From positions 116,722,133 to 116,786,132 of the forward strand of contig NC_084463.1 of NCBI RefSeq assembly GCF_027409185.1: a stretch of 64,000 bases of DNA. Direction: 5' to 3'. The DNA is from Cynocephalus volans. Its lineage: Eukaryota; Chordata; Mammalia; Dermoptera; Cynocephalidae. Shown piece after piece: positions 43,101 through 58,100 of this stretch. The position numbers and the translations under genes are program-made. Numbering within the stretch: position 1 is the stretch's first letter; each line of letters starts with the position of its first letter. Below the pieces are notes generated by a model that was not told where the DNA came from, did not search any database, and worked only from the letters and a program-made list of their open reading frames with translations.

Positions 43101-46100
43101 GGACCAAGCTGTAAGGAGGAGCCTCTGTGATAGTCTGCACAAGGGGAAACTGAGGAGGCTCAGAAAAGGGAAGGGACTTTCCCGAGGACACAGTGAGAGA
43201 AGAAGACTGGAATCCCAGTGTTGCGGCTCTGGTTGGCACCTCTTCCCTCTGCTCCTCATCTTGGCTGGCAAGCACCCTGCCTTATGTCAACAGCCATCTG
43301 CGCCAGACATTCCTGCTGTTTGTTTTGATATTTTTGACCTCCTGTCTTATGGCTGAAACTGAGTCTGCCTTTTAGATCTTGGACTAGGAAGGAGATTCAA
43401 GATGGAGAAATTCACACTGGCTCTCTGGCTGAGTCAAGGGCCACATCCTGGGTCCATCTCGGGGTCCTGGCTGAAAGCAGGCAGATGGTGAGGACCAGGA
43501 ACTCGTGTGTTTTCCACAGCTTTGTGCACCAACCTCATTAGAGGTTCCCTCTACTATGGCTTCCCTGCACTTGAACTAGACCCCTTGTGGACTCCAGCCA
43601 GGGCTGGCCTGGCCCTGGAGGCGTGAGCTATCACAGGACTGACCACATCTTCTATTTCTTTTAAGTCTCCTGTGCTCCCAGACTTTGAAAAGAGTTTAGC
43701 ACCTCTGTATGCCAGGCAAACTAAAGTGCTGGCCCAGGCAACTATGTGGGCCACAGACCTGGGACAAAAGGTATAATTAGATGATAGGTGGCACAGAATA
43801 AAGGAGAATGGTCAGGAGATGGGATTGGATACACTAACTAACATAGAGACCTTGAGCAAACCTCAACAACTTGGGGTCTTAGTTTTCTTATCTGTGGGAT
43901 GGGGATCCTTCCCTTCCTATTTATACTCTATGAGGTGACTATAAAGATCACAAGTCTCCTCACAACCTAGCACAGTGCTCAACTGCAGGTGAAGATAAGG
44001 CTACTCTTCTGCTGGAATGAGCTCTTTGCCCACGGGCTTGTACAACTGCAGGTGAGCCCTCTACAGGTCTGCACAGAGCTCAGCGTGGGGACAGCCTCAC
44101 CAACAGCTACACACTCCTTTGCACTATGCAGATCATGAATTCCACCCTCCTCAGCATAGTTGCTTTTTCTCTGTAAGCCTCAGTTTTACAAACTGCAAAA
44201 TGGGAGGATTGGGCTAGACCATCTCTCAGGGTGCTGCCAGTCTTGAGAGTCTAAGGCACAATAGCAGGCTAAATACTACTCCTTAACTGCTCCTGACTTA
44301 GGACTCCCTTAGCACTCTAGCTGGTTCCATCTCCCCAAGTTTTCCCAAGAGTTTCTCCCACAAAAGAAGATGACCTGAGGACACAGAGGTCAGACAATCA
44401 TCTGCTAGAGAGAAAACAGTAGCATTCAGCTCCTCCTCATCACTACTTACAACTTTGGGCTTCATCTTAGTTGGTGACTGAAGGGGGGACGTCACTTTCC
44501 TCAGCTGGGGTGGGTGCGGTCGGTAGGGCACGTAGGTTTGCAGCTGGGGGAAGAGTCGAACCTCCAGAGGGGTCCGCACAGGGCTGGTGGGAGGGCTGGG
44601 CTGTGGGGGCGGCTTGCTCTCAGAAGTCGAGAGTGAAGGCACAGGCGGGTGAGAAAACAAAGGCACCGTTTTTCTTTCTAAGGAGCATGGAGGGAAACAA
44701 AGCAGGGGATGGAACAAAGACCCTCTTCCATGGAGGACAGACAGGGTGATTTGACACCACCAAGACCCAACCTGCCCCAGAGCCATCCTGCCCACCTGGG
44801 ACCTGGCCTCCTGACACCACCACCTCCAGGAAGATGGCCCTCTCACCTGGATTTTTGACCGATTCCACCAGGATCCTAAAGTTCTCTTTATTTGCACTCA
44901 GGCCTGCAATGACATCTTCAATCCTCCACAGATCCTTCTGTATCTGCGACTTCTCCTGAGGAACACAAGGTGGTGGTCATTGCCTACTTAGATCCTTACC
45001 AAAAGTTTCTTCTTAGGATTTATCCTGCCATTTCAAATAGAAATAGCCCCTCATGTTGGGGGGCAACACCCTTGGTGGGAACCCTGCCAGGGCTAGAACC
45101 AACCCTGTCGGCCTGGTTCACAGCTTCCCAGGGAAGTACAGACAGGGGAAATGCCCAAGGTATGGAGAGAAATGTCAGAGTAGCTTTTACCAGTCCAGCT
45201 GGCCTATTTCCACCTAATTTAAAAATAGGCTGCTTGAAATACTTGAGTGAAGTATCTAGACTAGTTAATTTAATAGAGACAGGAAACAGAATAGTGGTTG
45301 CCATGGTGGGGGAGGAGAATAGGGGAATCCCAAGTTCTGTTGGTTGGGTGCCCAACAATGTGAACTGTACACATAAAAATGTTTAGGAATGTAAAGTTTA
45401 TGTTATGTGTATTTTACCACAATTAAAAAAAAAGAGACTGTCTTACACAACCATAGTGGAAGGGGAGGAAAGGCAAGGACAAGAGATTACACCATCCCTG
45501 GAATATAAAAGCTTTTTTACTTTTTTTTTTTTTTTCTTTTTGTGACTGGTAAGTGGATCACAACCCTTAGTGTGGTGTTGCCTGCACCGCGCTCAGCCAG
45601 TGAGTGCACCGGCCATCCCTATATAGGATCCGAACCTGCGGCTGCGGCGCTCCCAGCGCCACACTCTCCCGAGTGAGCCACGGGGTCGGCCCTATAAAAG
45701 CTTTTTTAAAAGTCAGAACTGAATCCTGGGGATTTGAGGTTTAGTTAAAGTATGATGGGCAATGGAATATCATTTGGCCAAAAAAAGGAATGAAGTACTA
45801 ATACATGCTACAACAGCATGAACCTTGAAAACATTAGTCTAAGAGAAAGAAGGCAGACACAAAATGCCACACATTGCATGATTCCACTTATAAGAAATAT
45901 CTAGACTAGGCAACTCCATAGGGACAGAAAGTAGATTAGTGGTTACTAGGGCAGGAGTGTGGAGTTGGGGTGGATAGGGAGTACATAATTAGGGAGTATC
46001 ACGGGTACAGGGTTTCTTTTCAGGGATGTTAAAGTGTTATAAAATTGATTGTGGTGATATTTGCACAGTGCTGTGAACATACTAAAAACCACTGAATCAT

Positions 46101-49100
46101 GCACTTTAAAAGGGTGAATTTTATGGTATGTGAATGACATAATAAAACTTTTTTTTTTTAAAGTACAATGGGAAAAGAGATAGGCTACATGATCATATGT
46201 ACTGACAGATGACAACCAGAATTGGATAGGAAGAGACCCTTACAGTGGTGAGGAGGGGTCTGTTGTGGTTAGTGGATTGTGGCCATCTTTTAAGGGGTTG
46301 TTAAACATCAGATATAGTATTCTTTTGATTTTTAGTTTATAATTGGGGGAAAACAGCCTCAGCCCTATGCCATGGAGTAAAAGAAAGGCAGGGTCCATAC
46401 CCCATCTACTCTCAACTGGAAGAGTTATTTTACTGTGTGATACTTACGGACCTGCCTGGTCCTGCAGCTAAAGTACATGCTCCTTGACACATCCCCCAAC
46501 AGGACCTGCAACTTAGCAGGTTCTCAGTGCATGTATGTTGAGTGAATCAAGAACCAATCATGTAAAATCCCTGACCAAATACTTGCCAACAGTCATGACA
46601 ACAGACATCAGAAGGTTCCTGTCCCAAGGGGGCTCACATTTCACTCTGTCCACCCTCCCAACACCAAATCACATCCTCAGGGCTGACAAGCAAATAATGG
46701 GTTTGATACTCAGTCCCACACTAAAGTATGAGTATCCTAAAACAGACAGATGAGTTACTGAACCTAGAGTGTATGTGTAAATTAATGGGGGATTATCTCT
46801 AGAGCCTAAGTCTCCAGCTGAGTTCTGGGAATAGGTGACTGAAGGGATCAAAATCAGTTCTCTCCTTCCTCCATAGCTCCCTGGCAAAGCTCCTGTCAGC
46901 CCACTCTCCTGCCCCTGTTTTGCTTTTCTGTCACCCCCACATGTAAGAAAAGAGCAGAGATGAGCAAAGGCCAGAGAGCTCCTATCTTTCTCCATGGGCC
47001 ATGGAATTTCAGAACTTCATGATGAGGTAAGGGGAGCTTTTGGGGAGCAAGGGTGGAGTTTCATTCCTGTATCCACACAGCACACTGGGCAGGAAGGCTC
47101 CTGTGCACTGCTTTCAGCAAAGGCTTGAGCTTGCTGTCCAGAAGTTGGGATGGGAACACCTGCAGGTAGCCTCACCTATCACTGCCTCTTACACAGTTTC
47201 TCGAATGCCCAGGTGGCTGTGAGGATCTTCATAAATAAAGCCACCCTATTTTACCAAAAAGGCTATGAATTTTCTCACAGCCAAACCTGGCTAAAGGAAT
47301 TAAGCCCCATTACTGAGAAGTTGCATATAGGGATGCAAGCCCATCTCCAGTTTTAATGATTTACCTAGACTCTAGTAGCTTGCCTGTTCTAGGATTACAC
47401 CAAAGAAGCAAGGCTTTGTGAGCTTCCCAGGTCATCGTGACACTTAAGGAAAATGTGAGCAATGCCAGGGGGCTAGGTGGAAATCAAGCCACAATCTCCA
47501 GGCTCCAAGCTCCAGGCTGGCCTATCTGCTAGTAATTTACAGGGCTGAGTTCTCCAGGGAGTCTGTGACAAGACCTGTTACGTTGTATGGATTTGATTTT
47601 TGGAGGAGGGAAAAAAGGATTCAGGGCCTGCTATATGTTAAATTACCAGGAAGTAAGGAACAGTAGAAATACAAATGGCCAATAATCATATGAAAAGATG
47701 TTTAAGCTGCTAGTAATTGCATAAATGCAAATTAAAACAAGAGGCCATTTAGTTGACTGGCAAAAACTAAAATGACTGATAACATCTAGTGCTGGTGAGG
47801 ATGTGGGCAAATAGGTTCTGTATTCTCGTTCACCATAGGTGCGAAAGTAAGTGCAGCCTTGTAAAGGGTGACTTTGTGGTATCCGTCAGCTTTTAAGATG
47901 TGTGCTCATTTCAACGCAGCAAGTCCACTCCTAGGAGTCTATCTTAGACAAATGCTGGTAAACAAGCTTGAAAAGGCAGTTCCATGGATGCTCCCTATGG
48001 CACCATTTATAAAAACAAAACACTAGAAATAATTTCAATGCTCATCAGAAGAGAAATGGCTAACAAAGTAGCAGATATCCAGGCCATGAAACAGTATGTA
48101 GCAGTCAGGAAGAACCAATGTAATTTACTTAACTAGTGTTGTCCAATACAGCTTTCTGAGATGATGGAAATCTATAATCTGTGCTGTCCAACACAGTAGC
48201 CACTAGCCACAGCTGGCTACTGAGCACTTCAAATGTGTCTGGTGTGAATAAGGAATACATTTTTAATTTTAGTGAATTTTAATTAATTTATATTTTATTG
48301 GGCAGCATAAATTTGGGGGTATCTTTCCTAGACAGATTTCTGCACAAAGTTATGATAAAAGAGCAAGATGCCAAACAATGTGTGTGATCCTCTTTAGGAA
48401 GTCTTTTACCTGCTTCCACCCCCCAAATGAATGATACGTGCATATTTTAGGAAACACACAGAAAATGGTGTGGTAGGCAACCCTACCAATGGACAGCACT
48501 GATTACATACAGGGAAGGTGGTGAGACTGGGCAGAAAAAAGGAGGGAAGAGGAGCTTTTGTATCACTTTTTGCTTTTAGTTCTCATTGGTTGGCCTTTTC
48601 AGTGAGATATTGTCATGTATTATTTTTATAATTATAAAAATGAAGAATGAAATGCTAAAAATATTTGCTGCTGAAATTCATGTGGATCATTGATGTCCAA
48701 GAAGATAGGTATAATAGGACAGGACAGTTTTAGGAACTCATAAGTAGAAATAATTGTTTGAAAGACTTTGTCAACAATATTCACCTAGTATTTTCAAGCC
48801 ATTATGCTAAGTGCTGGGGATATAAAAAAGGGGAGGAATATGTTAGCTTGGAGGAAGGGAAATTATGGTGGGGCGGGGGACGACAATGGCAGGACACAGA
48901 AGTTCTGGGGAACCTCGCAGGCCAGCCCCAAGGCAAGTCTCCTCTGTGTGGTCCTGGACTGGGCTCTCTGTCCCTCCACCTCATCTCTGGGTGAGTGGAG
49001 GGACAGCAGGGCCCTGGGGAAAGCCGCAAGGCCCACAAACTTAAACTCCCTCTGGGAGTTCTTTCATTTTTCTGGGGTGATATGTCCAAGAGTCAACATA

Positions 49101-52100
49101 TTCATTAAATCACTTGAATGAAGAGCCTTAATTAGAACTAGTTCATCAATGAGCAAGCCCAGCACCAAAACTGGCCTAGCATGGGGACTCATACCCACAA
49201 AGCCTCAATTAATGCCTGCTGAATTCAAATAAACTGAAGTTATGTCAGGGCCCTGAAAGGAGAAGATGCAGATCTTAAGTTAGGTTGGAAAGCAGGCTAT
49301 TTTCCATTTTAAAAATTTTGAGGGTTGGGTGGAAGCCTGGTTGGGGGAACACTGGGCAGTTGGGGGACCCAACCTGGAGAAGAGAAACTTAAAAGGGCCT
49401 TTCATTGTCTCACCCTTGGGAGACAGAAGCAGCTATCAATGAGGTGGCCTGGTTTTTAAGGGTAAGGAGGCAGGCTCTAAAGCCACCTTTCCAGAGTGGG
49501 GCAGGGGCCACAGAGATGGGCATCACCCAGCCTGGCCTCTAGAAATGCAAATGACTGCCTGGAGACCAGAGGCACCTCAATGGACTGAATTCACACTACC
49601 TCCTCAGGCAGAGGCATGATAACGTCTATCTTTAGGAATCAGAAGCAGGAAGGAGGCAGGGGCTTCCTGCTGCCATCTGTGTAAGTGAGAAGCTAGGAAC
49701 CCAAGATGGGGCCAAGAACCATGGGAACACAGATCACTCTCATGTCTTAGTAAGGTGCTCAAGGTTGGTATTTGTCTTCTCTCGGGTCCGTTCCCCCAAA
49801 TGATCCAAAGAAACCCTTACAAAAACACCCAAGAGCTCGTCTCTAAGAGCAGAGAGGCAGGGGGAGCTGGGATGAGGCTTCTCATCACAGCCTGGCTGGG
49901 GGAAGGGATTTCCAAAGCAGAGCTTGGGGTGTCCCCTTGACAGGGATGGAGAGTCCAAGGCCAAGGAAGAGATGGCCCCTGGGCAGTGCTCACAGCCCCC
50001 ACAGGTGGAGGCTCTCGAAAGAAACCAGAGTTCAGAAGGGATGGACAGTGCTTGGGTCACCTGGAAAAAAAAGGCTCTTCTGTGTTGCTCTTGTAGGGCC
50101 TGCTTCAGCTGTTCCACGTCACTCTCCAACTTCAGGTATTCATTCCAAGCATTTTCCATCTCCTGTTGGCCGAGGAAATGCTTCTGGTTCTTAGTTATCC
50201 ACTACCCCCTGGGAGGCACCACGGGACCTGTGCTCCTGACCACTGCTGACCCAGCCAGGAGAGAAGGGAAGAAACCCAGTGGTCCTCAGGCAGAGAGAGA
50301 TGGGAGCAAGAGGGAATGTGGTATCTTCTCATTTGTGCTCTGACCCTGACCACCTACACTGTCCCCTCTTCCACACTGAGGGATGCTTAGATTCCCAGCC
50401 ATGGCAGAAAGGTCCTGCACCACATGACACTGGCAGATGAAAAAATGGAAATTAACTGCATACGGGTCAGAGGAATAGCCCTGCAGGCTGCTCTGAGAAA
50501 GCTGGTACCTTGAATGTCATCAGCCATTGGGAGTCACTAATGGTAAGCAGCCTAAGGCATAGGTGGAGACAGACATGTCACCCCTGGACAAGTTCTACTA
50601 CTCCAAGACTCTCGTCCCTGGCCACCAACTCAACTACAGCTTGTTTGGGAGATGAGAAAAGCAGCCCCCTGCCCAGCCCATCCTGAGGGAAATTGTTCGC
50701 AGCCCTCCAATTCCACACACAGTGGCCTCTCTGGAGAGCTCAGCTCGGATGTGGACAAGGTCCTCCTGCAGCAGCCTCTGCTGGTAGGCGATCTTCTCCA
50801 GGTGCTGGGGTTGGTCTCGGTACTGCTCCATCTGTCTGTGTAACACCTCCAGCACGGATTCTAGCTGGTCCTGCACGGGAAGGGCCCAAAAGCAACAGGA
50901 TAGGAGGTCTGTCCCTGGAGGCCTCCCCATACCACGCTGGGAACAAACAAAGCTGCTGGATCTAACCAAGGCAGACAGGGCCAGAGCTCAGCTGTGGGCT
51001 GAGAGGCCTCTGCAGCCAGCTCTGAATCTTCCCATTGGGTGGCCTGGGGTAGGCACCTAACAGCTCTGTGCCTCAGTTTCCTCATTTATAAAGTGGGCAT
51101 AAAGCCATTTAATTCCTTATGGAATTAAACTATAAGGATAAATGAAAGCGTGGTTGGAAAACTCTCTAAGCTCTTGGGGAAAAAGGTATGTTATAAAGCT
51201 TTAGCATCACAAATATAATGCCTTATTAAAATTCAGGAAAAAAAAAAAAAAAGCCTTTAAGAGTATAAGAAACCAAACATTGGGGGCCTCCAGCCCATTC
51301 CTGCTCTCCCATTCAGATTTGCTGCCTCCATATCCCTGATTCTAGGAGGAAAAGAGCTTTAGGAAGTAAGGGCCTCTGTCCTATAATGACAGCAGCCACT
51401 TTCTCCAAGTCAGCCCTTCTTTCCTGGGGTTCAGGGGCCTGGGGCCATCACATACATGCCAGTGGAACTCCTGTCCCAGGCTCACCTCATGGGGCCTCCA
51501 GAGAGAAGAGGGCCAGAGCAGAATTGGGGAGGGGGGGTACAATACTTGGAACAAGTAGGCTGGGGTCTCTCTATCAGCCCTCCTCCAGGTTCAGGTAGAA
51601 ACCCCCAAGAAGCACCCTTTAAACACAAAGACATTGCTCTGGATAAACTAACACCTGTTATTCAATACTAACGTGAGAGTGCACTCTACATCTCAGGAAA
51701 GCCAGGATGTCAAAACGTCCCTCCACCTATCCCAAGATTATACAAAAGTGATGCATACTTTGTTCTCCTTGAGGGCTCGTATCTTGTCTTCCAAGTCCTG
51801 GAGGATCCTGTCTTGTTCACAGAAGATGCTCAGTTTCACCTATAAGCAAGAACAGTTCAGAGAGGGCCTGGGATGATGAGAAAAGGGAATGGCCTTGGGA
51901 TTGTGATCAGAAAGCCTTGGGCTATCGCACCATCCAAACCCTGCCTGAAGCTGCCCACCCTGGGCCTGGGTCAACAGGTAGCCAAGGGGTCAGCCTGTCA
52001 CTATGCTCACTCACATCAATGTCACTCTCGGCGATCCTCACAGGCTTCAGACTTCGATCCTTGAGAAGGTCCCGGCCTGTCATCTGGGAGGTAAACAATT

Positions 52101-55100
52101 GAAAAAAGATTTAACCATGGTGTTTGGGATTAGAACTCAAGAAATAAAGTTAGCCCTACAATGGGTGGGTGTGGAAGTCTCAGCAGTGGCAGGCAGGGTC
52201 ATGTCATCGAAAGGGGCCAAAACTCAGGCAATACTTGATTTATTTCTATGCCTGCTTCACTTTAGGGAAAAAGCAAAACCTTTTTACGATCCTAGTAACA
52301 CCTGAACACTTTTAAATTTCTCAAATAAAAGAAAATGCAGACGTTCAAGTCACAGGATCATCAATTTTAGAAGCATATATTTGTCCAAAATTAGTGCAAT
52401 GAATCAGTATAAATCTTGGATTTATTTTTGTTTTTGTTTTTGTGGCTGGCCGGTATGGGGATGTGAACCCTTGACCCCTGATGTTACAACACCGTACTTT
52501 AACTGATTGAGCTAATCAGCCAGCCAAATCCTGGAAGATTTGCCACTGATAAGACAGAGGTTTGCTACTGAACCTGGGGACAAACACGAGTTACAGAAGT
52601 CCATCATTCCCTGCCCCGAGTAGGAGGACTGGTGGGCCAGGAGGAACAAGCAAATCCTCCGAGCATCGTCAAGCCTTCGTTTAAGGAAGTCTCTGAGCAG
52701 CCCACTCACCATGTTTAAGGCCGGCCTTCCCCACCCTACACTATTTGGAAAGAAGATCTGGTCAAGGGAAGGAGGGACCTGGATAATTCCCAGCTGGGGT
52801 TTTTTAATGATTCCTGAGTAACTGAGGCTAGGCTGTACTTGTATAAGTTACAAGTTATCACATCCTCCCAAGAAAGGAAACAACAAAGCAAGACACAAAA
52901 GTCACCCAAACTTACAGGCCAATGGGATTTCACAACATTTCTCATCCCTCACTTGACTCAAAGTGGGCAACATGTAGCCCATCTCTGACTCCTAAGAAGC
53001 TAAATCCAACTCTTCATCCCATGTTTTCACTTCCTCCAATCTCCTTCTTGCCAAAAGCTATGCAGGGGTGGAGAGGGCTTACTTTTTCACAGATGCACCC
53101 CATGGCCAAGACAAGGTCAGGGATAGCCAGGTCTAAGATGTCCCATGTAGGGGACACCATCTCACAGATATCCATTTTTCAGAGCGTACCAGGGAAATGG
53201 AGGGGGAGCTAACCAGAGCAAAGATGGGTGGTGTGTGTGCTACGCAGAGGGTCCCAGTGTGGATGGTCAGATAACTGCTGGAGACATGGCCTTCATTATC
53301 TCCCCACTCCATCTGGGAGGTCCAGTAAGTTTGTCAGTGTGAATTAGGAGCAGAAATATATTGACAAACACTTCTCTCAGAGATCAAGCCCCTTCCTGTG
53401 CCCAGCTGTCCTACACTCCCTTCTCCCTGAGAATCATCATCGGCAAACCCAAAGGTGAAGGTCAAGGGAGGATGACCTTTCCATGCCTGGTCTGAGGACT
53501 GATTCTGGGCTGCACTCCCATGCTCCCTTTGGTCACACAGAAGAAGGCAGGGACCACTACCTGATTTATGTCAGTAAAGTCAGCCCCAAACACAGGGCCT
53601 GGACAATGTAAGGCACTCAGCGAATGCTGATTGAATTGCACGTAGATCAAAGGGAAACACATGTAGGTAAGTGCTGTAGAGTTCCTGGAAAAAGCAGAAT
53701 TCCAGCCAAATTCTGCTCTTCAAACTGGCAGATTACGTGTACATACATGTATACTATACACACAGTCACAGAACACATGGACTCCTGCAACGATCCACAA
53801 ACAGACTGTGCTGTCTCCTGCGATGGTGGAGAGGGAAGGGAAGGGAGTGTGTGGATTAATCCTGGTGAATCACACACAGCTGAACTTCCCAGGCAGGACT
53901 CAGGCTTGAAACTCAGGGGAACCAGGAGAAAAGCTGGTCAAAGTAGTGAAGTATTCACTCTGTGTCACAGTCCTTTCATCAAAGCAGAGGACAATGAGCT
54001 TGTCTATTCTCCAAAGGGGCTGACCGTCGGCTCATTTCCTAGGTAGAAATCATTTTCAGATTGAGATATGCTTGGGGATTGTTCCCCCCAGAAAACTCTT
54101 CCCTTTATTTCACAGAAGTTTTTTATGGAGGATATCTTTTTGATACTTAAATAGCAAGGCAGAGAATCTAATTGAGGAATGCCATCAGGAAAGGAAGAAG
54201 ATATTCCACACAAAAACGGTATTTTGAAAAAGCTGAGTCTTCTAAATTATACTTTTGATGGAAAGCTTCCTAAAAGTATGCCCTTTGCTGCCTTCATAGA
54301 GAACTGAATATATATTCAACCTTTTTTCCCCCCTCTCTAGGATATTAACACTTCCTCTTTACTAAGAAGTAGATTTCTCTTGTCCCCTTTTAATGTGCTA
54401 CTTGTAATGTGTGTGGGTTGGGAATTCAAAGAACTCAAAGCTCAACAGAGACAGGTGCTTAGGTCTCTTCTCTCCCTTCAACTGGGGTTGGTGCCTTCCA
54501 GGTTGCTCCTCCCACCCTGTGTGTCTGCCACCACTGTGCTCCTCAGCACATCAGATTTCAGTGTTGTCTGCTCATCTGTCTTTCCTAACCAGACAGTAAC
54601 CTAATTAGGGGTGACTGTGGAGGCTATGATGCACTTTCCGTATCCTCAAAGCCCAGCCAGGGCCTACCACATTGAGGATATCTGGGAAATGTTCGCTTAG
54701 TGAGTCCATGAATGTATCAAAATAAGATGAGTTGGTTCTGCCTCCTGTGGAGGAAGGGGCACAGGGTTTAGAGCACAGCTCTGGGACAGCTGTTTACACA
54801 GCTCAAAGGCCCTTTAAGCTTCTGCATTTAGCATTTAGCTCTGTTCCAGACAACTGAGGCTACGAAGAAATATTGCATCCACAAGTAGTATATTACATCC
54901 AATTTTCCTTTTAAAATTGTGTTTTGCGATAGCAATGTTTAAATCCATTTAAAACATCAACTATGGGTACCCCCAGCATCTCTGTCATCAGAAAAAGTGA
55001 AAGTCCATGAGCACTCATCCATTTGAAAGAGTCTCTGCGTCAGAAGGGAATCAAAGGCCACGCAGGCACCTTACCTCCCCTTGACTACCTGCCAGCACAC

Positions 55101-58100
55101 TTCACAGGGCTCAGGACGGCTCGGCACACACTTGCTTCCCAACCTGCAGCCTCTCTTGTAATGCTACGAGAGCTGGCCACGTTGCAGTCAGCACTTCTGC
55201 ATCAGCAAAGGGGGTACCGGGCAGTTTGTTCAAAGGAGGTGAGAGGGGGTTTGTTCTAATCCAGCTCCAGACTGTTAACCTATTATCAACTCCCTGCCCC
55301 CAAAAGTAGCCACCTTAATCCCAGGTCCACAGTGGAATCTGAGGAGACCCTGGCTCCTCCAAGGTGACTAGTAACTGCTGCTCCAACCCGAGAAACTCAT
55401 GCTCAGCTCTGTCTAGGTGAGCCTCTGCTATGGAGGCAGACGAGTGAGGATGGAAACATGACAAAAGCTGGTGGCAAGCCAGGCAAGCTCCCCCACCCCT
55501 TGGCAGCACAAAAGATGGAGTCACAGAACACCACGAATGAGACGCTCAGCCTGGTGCATCAGCCAAAATGCTGAAGAGAGTTTCATTTTTAAATAAAATA
55601 AACCAAATGACTTGCAGGAAGCCTGGGGCAGTCAGGAGAGCAACTGGTTATTAAGCAAGTGATGGAGTCTGCACTGAGCCAGAAGCAATGGAATGGCCCG
55701 CTCAGGACATGGATCAGATCATCTTACGCTTCTCCTGGGCCGACAGCCCCGTGCTGACTTCTTCAGCACTTTGTAAAGCACGTTGATCAAAGGTTCATTA
55801 TTTTTAATCTGTTCCAAACAAAAAGGCAAATACAACAAAATGTAACAGGTGAGACATTAAATGACACTTGAAGCAGCCAGAATTTGGGGAATTGGCAAAG
55901 GGGAAACCTTAAGAAGGGTGTTTGCTGTGCAATTACAATGACCAGGGCTGAATTTTGGTGATACTACATCCTGGCTATGGGACCTTCCCAGACTTCTGTA
56001 AATGGGGTGATGATAAGCTCTGCCTGAAGGGATCTTTTTGCAGGTTGGTTTATGTGGGAATGCCAGTTCCAGTGCCCTTTACTTCCTGGTGCTGCTGTAG
56101 AAGGCAAGGGGGAACATTATAGAAGTCAACTTTGTTTCTTCCTTGGTCTTCCCTCATCACATTCTGTAAGATACCGAATCTTTAGTTTAGAGTGGTGCCA
56201 TGCAGCAGTCTCACCCCCATCCAGAATGTTCTGCCTTAAATCCCTCAGACCCTTGCCTTTACACCTGCAATGCATCTAAATGATTGTGTCTTACCAATGG
56301 TCCCAAATGCTTGCAGCTCCTTTGAGGGAACACTGTCCCACCTTCTAGAACAGTGGATCTCAACCCTGGCTAAACACTGGAATCATCTGGGGAGCTTTAA
56401 AAAATACTCATGCCTGAGTCCCACCCCAAGATATTCTGGTGTAATTGGTCTGGGATGGGGCCTGGGCATCAGAATTCTTAAAAAGTCCTCCCAGATGGTT
56501 CTTATGTGCAGCCAGGATTGAGAACCACTGCTCCCTAAAACAGGGGTTCTCAAACTTCAATGTGCATCAGAATCACCTGGAGGGCAAACACACAGATTTG
56601 CTGCCCTGCACACCCCCACCCCCACCCCCGCTTCTCATGGAGCAGGTCTGGGGTAGGACCCAAGACCCTGCATTTCTAACAGATTGCCAGGTATTGCTGA
56701 TGCTGCTGGTCTGGGGATCACAGTTTGAGAAGCACTACTTTGAAACAATGTTTCTCAACCCTGGCTGTATATTAGAAACACCTAAGGAGGTTTTTTGTTT
56801 GTTTGTTTGTTTTAAAGAGTAATACTTGAGTATTAGCAATTAAATCACAGTCTCTAGGGAGTAGGAACCAATCATCTATTCATTTTAAAAGCTTCCTGGT
56901 AATTCTAGCTCATGGCCAGAGTGGATAATCTTTGCTCCAGAACAATAGACCTCAAACTTTTCAGTGCCCACAAGAATCACCCCAGAACCTGATTTTTTAA
57001 AATGCAGAATTCTGGGCACCATCTCCAGAGGTTCTAATTCAATAGAACCTCCAGACCTGCATTTTTTCATGGAGCTCCTGGGTAAATCTGCATAAGTGTC
57101 ATCCCAGATCACAACTTAAGAAACTCTGCCCCAGAAGCTGACTTTGGAAACAGACCCTGAACAGAGAAGCCCTGGTCTCAGGCTCAAACAAATAGAAAGA
57201 GTCCAGAGGCTAATAGACCTGGAGCCACTGACAGAACAACCCTCACAAGAGACAAGCTCCTCTTTGAGATTGACTGCAACTTTCTCTACCTACAAAGACA
57301 CCACCTGAGAGGCCGCAGATACCCTCCCCTACCTCACCTTCCCAGCTGTGCTTCACAGCTCTAAAAAAAAAAAAAAACAATTCAAGGTGTCAGCAACAGT
57401 GAACCCCCACCCTCCACTCTTCTGACCCAGCTGGAGTGCAGGGTTCTGAACAGCAGAACCTCAATGCCAGAAATACAATTCATTGAATACAACTTCAGGG
57501 TGGGAAAAGCACACGGTATATGGAAGAAAGAAGGCAGGTGTGAAGTCAGACCCTGGGTTCAAATCCCAGCTATGTAACTTTGCAGAAGTTACTTAACTTC
57601 TCTGATTCTTGGATTTCTGGTTAGTAAGACAGGGATAATGATTCCTATTGCTCAATGATGCTGGGAGGATTAAATAAAATAAGTAAACATCAAAGTGCCC
57701 AAATAGTGCCAGGTGGGCACAGGTGCTCAATCACTGTGCAGTCCTTTTCACCCTGGCACCACCAAGTAAAACGCCAGAGAAGTAAACATTACCAAAATCC
57801 GCATTACTATAGCATGCCTTCTCAGAGTGGAGTGTGCCGTTGCTTGACTACTCACACCACAGCAAGAACGCTCACTTCAGAAAGAAAGCTCTACAACTGG
57901 CAGGGAAGCAGACACTGTGTTACACACAGTAACACAGCAGAGCTTTACAGCCTTTGTCTCTCCTGCACTGTGCCTAACTCCTTCAGTCATTCTGTGTTAC
58001 AGCTGTGCCAGCTGCTGCTGTTTCTTCTTTCTGCCCAGCATGCTTTCCCATTAGGGCACTCCTCCCTTACTCCACAGGGATGCTGAGTGAAAGAAAGTGA

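Noticed and set aside
55315..55524. Minus-strand frame with leucine-rich, coiled-coil-like text (EAHLDRAEHEFLGLEQQLL) between PLEKHA7 exons
   Set aside because: The usable acceptor needs phase 1 but both neighbouring exons are phase 0, and in phase 0 it hits a stop within five codons. There is no good donor and the known family join skips it.
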